18,670 nucleotides of DNA from CAYPZL01 sp964415045. GTDB taxonomy: Bacteria > Planctomycetota > Phycisphaerae > Sedimentisphaerales > Anaerobacaceae. Positions 13,951-18,670 of this stretch are shown here, one piece after another (the first letter of the stretch is position 1; the number at the start of each line of letters is the position of its first letter). The stretch is taken from contig CAYPZL010000112.1 in assembly GCA_964415045.1 (NCBI GenBank), positions 1 through 18,670 on the forward strand, in the 5' to 3' direction. Both the position numbers and the translations under genes were made by a program. The notes under the pieces are model-generated. The model was not told the DNA's origin. It worked only from the letters and a program-made list of their open reading frames with translations, and did not search any database.

Positions 13951-14291
13951 ATACAGGCTTTCGCGTTGGCCCCCGAGGAAAATTCGGCATTCTGTTGTTG
14001 CCGGCGCATCGCGGCGATCTCCATCGCCGTGGCTTCTGAAACCACGAGGCAGTTGCGATTGGAGCCACAGAGGTACGCCGATGGATGTAGCCCGGCCTCG
14101 GGTTTCGCCCCCGGCCGGAATCAATGGAGTGGAACACCCGAAAACGCGCGGGAGGAACCCCCATCAGAGGGGCAGCAGGACGAACCGGGATTCTCTATGA
14201 ACGGGAACGCCCGAGGAACCCGCGCGGAAATCAAAGACACCTGGTCCTTCGGACCCGGCTGGTCTTTGCCTCATCGGCCGGTCCCGGCGGA

Positions 14292-15215
14292 TCAGGCCAG
14301 CGCTTCCCGGCAGAACTGCACGCACCGGGTGACCTCGGTGACCGCATCCGAACCCTGGGGGATCTTGTACTCCAGCTCGACGTCGGCGGGGAACGTCCAC
14401 TTCTCCCGTTTCATCAACTGCAGGATCAGCGCCACCGGGGTGTCTCCCTGGCCGAAGGGCATGTTGGGCCCGTTGTTGACCTTGCGGTCCTTCAGATGCA
14501 GGCTGAGTATGCGGTCGTGATGTTTCTGTATCAGCGGGATCGGGGATTCGTTCGTGCCGGCCACGTAATGGCCCACGTCCAAGTTGATGCCCAGGTATCT
14601 GCCGTACGAGAGAATGGGACCGTCGTAGGTATCGGGTCGAAGCTGGGTGTGGTTGTGGAAGCCGATCCAGATCTTGTGCCTGTCGGCGATGGGGCCGAGT
14701 CTTTTGGCCGCTTGCTCGGAGAGCTCGCGCGTGATGCCCCTGGCGCCGAGGGCTTTGGCGACCTTGAAGTAGTAATCTATCTCTTCGTCGGACATATTGG
14801 CGTTGCCGATGCTGCCGAACTTGACGATGTGGATGTTGACGCCTGCGTCGTTGTAGAGTTTGCGGAGGGCCTTGAATTTGTCCATGGAAGCGGACAGTCG
14901 CCAGCGGAGCTGTCGGTCCCGCTGCCTGCCGCCCGGCAGCCCGGCGAACTGCTCGGCCGGCCCGCCCATCAGCTCGACCGAACTGAGACCGCAGCGAACG
15001 AGATACTTGAGAAGATCCTCCGCGGTGCTCGGCATACTGCGGAAGCTGTAGGTGATGGCCCCGATCTGCACGCCGTTGAATTTGGAGTTGGGTTTCTGCG
15101 TCTGGCCGCCGATGCCGCCAAGAACGGATTGCGGCACCACCGTCGAGGCGGCCACCGCCGCCGCCGCACCGATGAAATTCCGTCGCGACAGTGTCGATCT
15201 ATTCTGCGTCTTCAT
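14292..15215 (-). CDS. Tat-exported TIM-barrel sugar phosphate isomerase/epimerase-like protein
   Basis: This belongs to the xylose isomerase-like TIM-barrel family, which isomerises or epimerises sugars and related compounds at a divalent metal site. The N-terminus (STLSRRNFIGAAAAVAAS) is a twin-arginine signal, so the folded protein is exported. The barrel follows from ~residue 48 (GVQIGAITYSF). Likely metal or catalytic residues are E81 (SVELMGG), H187 and H189 (GFHNHTQ), D213 and H216 (NLDVGHY), H240 (LSLHLKD) and E282 (DVELEYK). I chose ATG 15215 (GGAG nine bases upstream), giving 307 aa; the longer open frame up to 15545 adds no protein-like sequence and would bury the signal. A good promoter lies 50 bases upstream. 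The substrate cannot be told from sequence. Many planctomycetes carry such proteins near sulfatases. Confidence 0.85.
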   Translation of the reverse strand: MKTQNRSTLSRRNFIGAAAAVAASTVVPQSVLGGIGGQTQKPNSKFNGVQIGAITYSFRSMPSTAEDLLKYLVRCGLSSVELMGGPAEQFAGLPGGRQRDRQLRWRLSASMDKFKALRKLYNDAGVNIHIVKFGSIGNANMSDEEIDYYFKVAKALGARGITRELSEQAAKRLGPIADRHKIWIGFHNHTQLRPDTYDGPILSYGRYLGINLDVGHYVAGTNESPIPLIQKHHDRILSLHLKDRKVNNGPNMPFGQGDTPVALILQLMKREKWTFPADVELEYKIPQGSDAVTEVTRCVQFCREALA

Positions 15216-15267
15216 ATTGGGGTTCTCCAAGAGACTCACATAATTCACCCGTGGGTACCGACGCCCC

Positions 15268-15296
15268 ATTTCATTGTCTTGCACGGCTTCTGTCAA
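15268..15296 (-). promoter_or_regulatory. Candidate promoter of the TIM-barrel gene
   Basis: On the minus strand a perfect TTGACA (15296-15291) is followed after 17 bases by TGAAAT (15273-15268), four of six to the -10 consensus. Transcription would start near 15261, giving a leader of about 45 bases. Confidence 0.5.
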
Positions 15297-15626
15297 GTTC
15301 AAAAGGATTCGCCGGGCGTGCTGGAATTGCGGAACGGCGCATGACGGGGCCCCGCCATCCGATCCGCAGTCATTCCCGAGAAGTTGACGCGGCGGCATGC
15401 GCCGGGGCAACCGGCGGGGGCGGGTACTTCTCTGGATTTTGCGGCTTGGTGCTACGGATGTATGGCTTCCGGCCGGACACGGGAGATAATCCGTTGCGTC
15501 GCCGGGCCGGTCGGCTAAGATGTCGTAGAACGTTGGTGCTTTCATGGCATCTGTTTTTTCTGGAGAGCGTGTTTCTGACCGCCATGAACGGCGGCGGTAT
15601 ATTCTGCGGTTTCGGAAGGAGACGTC
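15297..15626. other. Divergent intergenic region
   Basis: About 330 bases between the TIM-barrel promoter and the beta-propeller gene. It must hold the propeller gene's promoter, but the best pair I see (TTGCGT at 15494-15499, TAAGAT at 15516-15521) is weak. No gene or strong repeat is visible. The ribosome binding site AAGGAG lies just before 15627. Confidence 0.5.
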
Positions 15627-16889
15627 ATGGACACGAAACGGATCGGCCTCCTGGCCGGGGCGTTATTGGCGGTGGCATTCGGCCCGGCTTCGCTGCTGGG
15701 AGGCGGCATCGGCGACGGTAGTAGCGAGTGGCCCGAGTTTCACGGTCCCGGGCGGACGAACATCGCTCCGGACAAGGGCCTCCTGCGAAGGTGGCCCGAG
15801 GGCGGCCCCCGCAAGCTCTGGACGTATTCGCATTGCGGCAGAGGGTATTCGGGCGTGGCGATCGCCGACGGCACGATCTTCACCGCTGGCGACGTGGATC
15901 GCCAGGAGATGATTCTGGCGCTGACGATGGACGGTAAGCTGCGGTGGCGCCGGCCCAACGGCGAGGCGTGGCGGCGGGCGAGCCCGGGCTCGCGGGCGAC
16001 GCCGACCTACAGCGACGGCGCGGTGTATCACCTGAATCCCGGCGGCAGGCTGGCGGCCTACGCGGCGCGGTCGGGCGAGCCGCTCTGGGCGGTGGACCTG
16101 ACGTCTCGATTCGAGGCCAGGCACGGCATCTGGGGCTTCGCCGAGAATGTGATTGTCGATGGCGACAAGGTCTTGTGCATGCCCGGTGGCCCCGGCGGGC
16201 GGGTCGTGGCCCTGGACAAGCGGACGGGCGAGACGATCTGGGTCAACAGGGACATCGAGCACTCGGCGGCCTACTGCTCCGCTGTGATCGTGACCTGGGG
16301 CGGCGTGCGCCAGTGGATCAGCATGACGCAGAAATCGGTGGTCGGTGTGGACGTGGAGACGGGGGGACTTCTCTGGTCGGCGCCCTTCGTGCCGCGCTCG
16401 CCGCAGAACGCGTTGAAGCCCGTGTTTCAGGACGGGTGCGTGTTTGTCGCCTGCGGACACTCTTCCGGCGGCACGTTGCTACGGCTGAACCCGGGTTCGC
16501 CTCTGGCCTCCACGGTATGGCACCGCCAGGACCTCGACGACTGCCACAGCGGCGCCCTCCTGTTGGACGGCAGACTGTACGGCTCGGCGTGCCGCGTGGG
16601 GGCGAAGAACTTCTACTGCGTCGATTTCCGCAACGGCAAGACCATCCAACTCGATCAGACGCTGGGCAAGGTGGCTATCACCTGCGCCGACGGGATGATC
16701 TATGCCCTGAACCATCGAGGCACGATGTTCCTGCTGGCCGTCACGGCCGACGGCTTCGAGGTGGTCAGCCGCTTCGAGTTGAAACGCAAGCCCACCAACT
16801 CCTACCTCGCACATCCGGTCGTCTGCGGCGGAAGGCTCTATCTTCGATGCGATGAAGACCTCCACGTCTACGACGTTCGTTCCCCTTGA
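15627..16889 (+). CDS. Secreted PQQ-like beta-propeller protein
   Basis: The 420-aa protein begins with a basic start and a hydrophobic stretch (GLLAGALLAVAFGPASLLGG), a probable signal peptide without a lipobox. The rest is a repeat of PQQ-type propeller blades. Examples are GVAIADGTIFTAGDV, then ATPTYSDGAVYHLNPGGRLAAY, then GRVVALDKRTGETIWVN, and VVGVDVETGGLLWSAPF. Each repeat pairs a strand ending in a small residue with a Gly-x-x-x-W turn. The opening WPEFHGPGRTNI is typical of planctomycete proteins annotated as PQQ-binding-like or BamB-like, but real cofactor binding is often absent. AAGGAG six bases upstream of ATG 15627 sets the start. It points the same way as the sulfatase gene 102 bases downstream, which appears to have its own promoter. 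No enzymatic role can be assigned. Confidence 0.82.
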   Translation: MDTKRIGLLAGALLAVAFGPASLLGGGIGDGSSEWPEFHGPGRTNIAPDKGLLRRWPEGGPRKLWTYSHCGRGYSGVAIADGTIFTAGDVDRQEMILALTMDGKLRWRRPNGEAWRRASPGSRATPTYSDGAVYHLNPGGRLAAYAARSGEPLWAVDLTSRFEARHGIWGFAENVIVDGDKVLCMPGGPGGRVVALDKRTGETIWVNRDIEHSAAYCSAVIVTWGGVRQWISMTQKSVVGVDVETGGLLWSAPFVPRSPQNALKPVFQDGCVFVACGHSSGGTLLRLNPGSPLASTVWHRQDLDDCHSGALLLDGRLYGSACRVGAKNFYCVDFRNGKTIQLDQTLGKVAITCADGMIYALNHRGTMFLLAVTADGFEVVSRFELKRKPTNSYLAHPVVCGGRLYLRCDEDLHVYDVRSP

Positions 16890-16912
16890 AGAGGCGTGGG
16901 GGGATTTGGTGG

Positions 16913-16941
16913 TGGACGTACCGAAGTCACCGGGTCATAAT
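16913..16941 (+). promoter_or_regulatory. Candidate promoter of the sulfatase gene
   Basis: TGGACG (16913-16918) and CATAAT (16936-16941) are 17 bases apart, four and five of six to the sigma-70 consensus. They lie in the 102-base gap before the sulfatase, whose start would follow a leader of about 44 bases. Confidence 0.4.
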
Positions 16942-16991
16942 GGCGTCAGTAACAAGGATTCGGCGACCTGTACAGATAAAAGGAGCCATTG

Positions 16992-18449
16992 ATGACATCG
17001 AGACGAAACTTTCTGCGCTGCGCGGGATTCGCGGCGGTGTCCGTCGTGGTCGGCAAGACGATCGCGCGGGCGGCCGCGTCCAAATCGCGCAGGCCCAACA
17101 TTCTGCTGATCCTGGCCGATGACTGCACCTACAACGACCTGCCCATCTACGGCGGGCGCAACGCGGCGACGCCGAACATCGACCGGCTGGCCGCGCAGGG
17201 TCTGGTCTTCAACCGCGCCTATCTCAGCTCGGCGATGTGCCAGCCCTGCCGGGCGGAATTGTACAGCGGGCTGTATCCCATGCGCAACGGCTGCGCGTGG
17301 AACCATTCGGCCAGTCGGCCCGATCTGACCAGCATGCCGCACCACCTCGGCGCGCTCGGCTATCGCGTCGGTCTGGCGGGCAAGGTGCACGTCAAACCGG
17401 CGAAAGCCTTTCCGTTTCAGACCGTGGAAGGATTTGACGGCAACTGCGTCCGCAATCCGACCCGGCCGCACGATACGCAGCACATCCGGCGCTTCATGGC
17501 GGACGATTCGGACAAGCCCTTCTGTCTCGTCGTGGCGCTGGTCGAGCCGCACGTGCCCTGGGTGATGGGCGATGCGTCCAAGTATCCGCCCAAGAAACTG
17601 CACCTGCCGCCGAACATCGCCGATACGCCGCGTACGCGCGCCGACTACGCCCGCTACTTAGCCGAGATCACCTACATGGACGGGCAGGTCGGCGAGATTC
17701 TCAAGGTGCTGGCCGAGACCGGCCGGGCGGACGAAACGCTCGTACTGTTCACGTCGGAGCAGGGCGCCCAGTTCCCGGGCTGCAAATGGACCAACTGGGA
17801 CACGGGGCTGCACACCGCGATGATCGCCCGCTGGCCCGGCAAGGTCGCGCCCGGGCAGCGCACCGGCGCGATGGTTCAGTACGCCGACGTTCTGCCGACG
17901 TTGATGGAGGCCGCCGGCGGCGCCGCCTCGGCGCACGACTACGACGGGGCGAGTTTCCTGCCCGTCCTGCTTGGGCGCAAGTCCACGCACCGTCGCTACG
18001 TCTACGGCATGCACAACAACATCCCGGAAGGGCCGGCCTATCCGATCCGCACGGTCAGCGACGGGAAGTACCGCTACATCCGCAATCTTCGGCCGGACGA
18101 AATCTACATCGAGAAGCACCTGATGGGATGGTCCGGCCAGGGAGAGCTGAACAATCCGTACTGGTCGACGTGGGTGCGCCAGGCGTGGGCCGACCGCCAT
18201 ACGTACGAACTGGTCAAGCGCTACATGACGCGTCCGGCCGAGCAACTGTATCACACCGCGCAGGACCCTTATGAGATGACCAATCTTGCCGACGACCCGG
18301 CCGCGGCCGATATCAAGGCCCGGCTCAGCGCCGAACTCGACCGCTGGATGAAGGGCCAGGGCGACCCCGGCGCGCCGCAGGATACGTCCGAAGCAATCCA
18401 GGCCGCCCGCCGGGGCAAACACCTCTACGGCACGCGCCCGAGGCCGTAA
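16992..18449 (+). CDS. Tat-exported type I sulfatase with variant CQPCR active-site motif
   Basis: Sulfatases hydrolyse sulfate esters or sulfamates, here probably on polysaccharides outside the cytoplasm. The N-terminus TSRRNFLRCAGF is a twin-arginine signal. The mature enzyme starts with PNILLILADD (metal-binding D43, D44). The formylglycine site is C83 in AMCQPCRAELYSGLYP; it fits C-x-P-x-R, but the common Ser (CxPSR) is Cys. Further markers are GKVHVK, FTSEQGAQFPG (the second metal site, SEQG in place of S-D-N/H-G) and the C-terminal YHTAQDPYEMTNLADDP. Its 485 aa are in the family range. The nearest known group is probably heparan N-sulfatase (SGSH)-like enzymes, but the substrate is inference. 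AGGAG six bases before ATG 16992 decides the start. An anaerobic or FGE-type maturase must come from elsewhere in the genome. Confidence 0.9.
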   Translation: MTSRRNFLRCAGFAAVSVVVGKTIARAAASKSRRPNILLILADDCTYNDLPIYGGRNAATPNIDRLAAQGLVFNRAYLSSAMCQPCRAELYSGLYPMRNGCAWNHSASRPDLTSMPHHLGALGYRVGLAGKVHVKPAKAFPFQTVEGFDGNCVRNPTRPHDTQHIRRFMADDSDKPFCLVVALVEPHVPWVMGDASKYPPKKLHLPPNIADTPRTRADYARYLAEITYMDGQVGEILKVLAETGRADETLVLFTSEQGAQFPGCKWTNWDTGLHTAMIARWPGKVAPGQRTGAMVQYADVLPTLMEAAGGAASAHDYDGASFLPVLLGRKSTHRRYVYGMHNNIPEGPAYPIRTVSDGKYRYIRNLRPDEIYIEKHLMGWSGQGELNNPYWSTWVRQAWADRHTYELVKRYMTRPAEQLYHTAQDPYEMTNLADDPAAADIKARLSAELDRWMKGQGDPGAPQDTSEAIQAARRGKHLYGTRPRP

Positions 18450-18545
18450 CGCCGGGCGCAAGAGATGAGCGCGATCGGGAGCAAAGGGGGGCAGCCCTTA
18501 AATTAACAGCTGGACTTTTGCAAAATGGAGATTAGGCTTGCTTTA

Positions 18546-18579
18546 GGGAGGAAAAATCTTCTTGATGATTTTTCCTCCC
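18546..18579. repeat. Perfect 13-bp hairpin within the terminal element
   Basis: GGGAGGAAAAATC (18546-18558) pairs with GATTTTTCCTCCC (18567-18579) around an 8-base loop. It could also stop transcripts from the sulfatase gene about 100 bases upstream, although no T-run follows the stem. Confidence 0.75.
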
Positions 18580-18620
18580 GAGAACGTAAGTGCTTTTCGT
18601 ATTGCTGTTTACGCTCCGTC

Positions 18621-18652
18621 TTCAAGGAAATCAAACCAACGATTTCCTTGAA
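18621..18652. repeat. Perfect 12-bp hairpin within the terminal element
   Basis: TTCAAGGAAATC (18621-18632) pairs with GATTTCCTTGAA (18641-18652) around an 8-base loop, the same loop size as the other perfect hairpin of the element. Confidence 0.75.
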
Positions 18653-18670
18653 GAATATAAGCCTAATCTC

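Larger units (their letters stand above)
13442..14291. other. Long stretch without a convincing gene
   Basis: About 850 bases lie between two minus-strand genes. Open frames exist on both strands, but their products are rich in Ser, Arg, Pro and Gly without recognisable motifs. The stretch contains the promoter of the zinc-ribbon gene, one copy of the short intergenic motif, a sequence fully complementary to the usual 16S rRNA tail (AAAGGAGGTG, 13648-13657) with no well-spaced start codon, a promoter-like pair at 13922-13950, and a perfect hairpin (CGGCGAT at 14012-14018 with ATCGCCG at 14023-14029). A small RNA or decayed gene is possible but not shown. Confidence 0.55.
18528..18670. mobile_element. 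MITE-like element with inverted ends and internal hairpins
   Basis: GAGATTAGGCTT (18528-18539) and AAGCCTAATCTC (18659-18670) are perfect 12-base inverted repeats; the second ends exactly at the window edge, so it may extend further. Between them lie two perfect hairpins and a weaker one (18582-18589 with 18609-18616, one mismatch). The single strand could fold into a cloverleaf. The element is clearly AT-richer than the surrounding genes and holds no ORF. Left of it, TTTTGCAAAA (18516-18525) is palindromic. The pattern fits a non-autonomous mobile repeat, but no target duplication can be checked because the sequence stops here. Confidence 0.5.

Noticed and set aside
14124..15344. Plus-strand open frame (406 codons)
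   Set aside because: It lies opposite the TIM-barrel gene with its Tat signal and metal residues; the plus product looks like an antisense artefact.
15216..15545. N-terminal extension of the TIM-barrel frame
   Set aside because: It would place the twin-arginine signal inside the protein, and a good binding site and promoter lie just before ATG 15215.
1..18670. CRISPR arrays, tRNA or rRNA genes, prophage or toxin-antitoxin genes
   Set aside because: I looked for regularly spaced repeats, tRNA T-loop patterns, rRNA segments and phage or toxin-type proteins and saw none.

Overview
The window looks like a piece of a high-GC planctomycete genome, probably class Phycisphaerae. This is an inference from gene content: a Tat-exported sulfatase, a Tat-exported TIM-barrel sugar isomerase-like protein, a secreted PQQ-type beta-propeller, an elaborate non-proteobacterial chemotaxis operon, and a C4 zinc-ribbon/coiled-coil protein next to an RNase HI. 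The odd length (18,670) and the repeat at the right edge suggest a whole contig that ends where assembly met a repeat.

Positions 1-408 hold no convincing gene. Positions 409-11184 hold one chemosensory operon, all on +, with short or overlapping junctions: cheW, a short CheR-like methyltransferase, a soluble poly-HAMP receptor, cheY, cheX, a CheC/CheX-like protein fused to two CBS domains, cheA, full-length cheR, cheD and cheB. The receptor has no membrane segment, so it should sense something inside the cell. CheA phosphorylates CheY and CheB, CheX (and possibly the CBS fusion) removes phosphate from CheY, and CheR, CheB and CheD adapt the receptor. The two phosphatase-like proteins, one with a likely nucleotide-sensing module, are the most unusual part of the pathway. 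A strong two-stage stem-loop lies between the receptor gene and cheY.

Positions 11306-13441 on - hold a coiled-coil/zinc-ribbon protein followed by an unusual single ORF that joins RNase HI to PurN (GAR formyltransferase), both with intact catalytic residues. Beyond its stop codon the same frame stays coding-like for another 43 codons. Positions 13442-14291 are apparently non-coding.

Positions 14292-18449 hold carbohydrate-related exported proteins: a TIM-barrel isomerase/epimerase-like protein on -, then divergently a beta-propeller protein and a sulfatase on +. The sulfatase has the uncommon active-site motif CQPCR. The contig ends in an AT-richer 143-bp element with perfect 12-bp inverted ends and two perfect internal hairpins. 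It resembles a MITE-like or cloverleaf-forming repeat.
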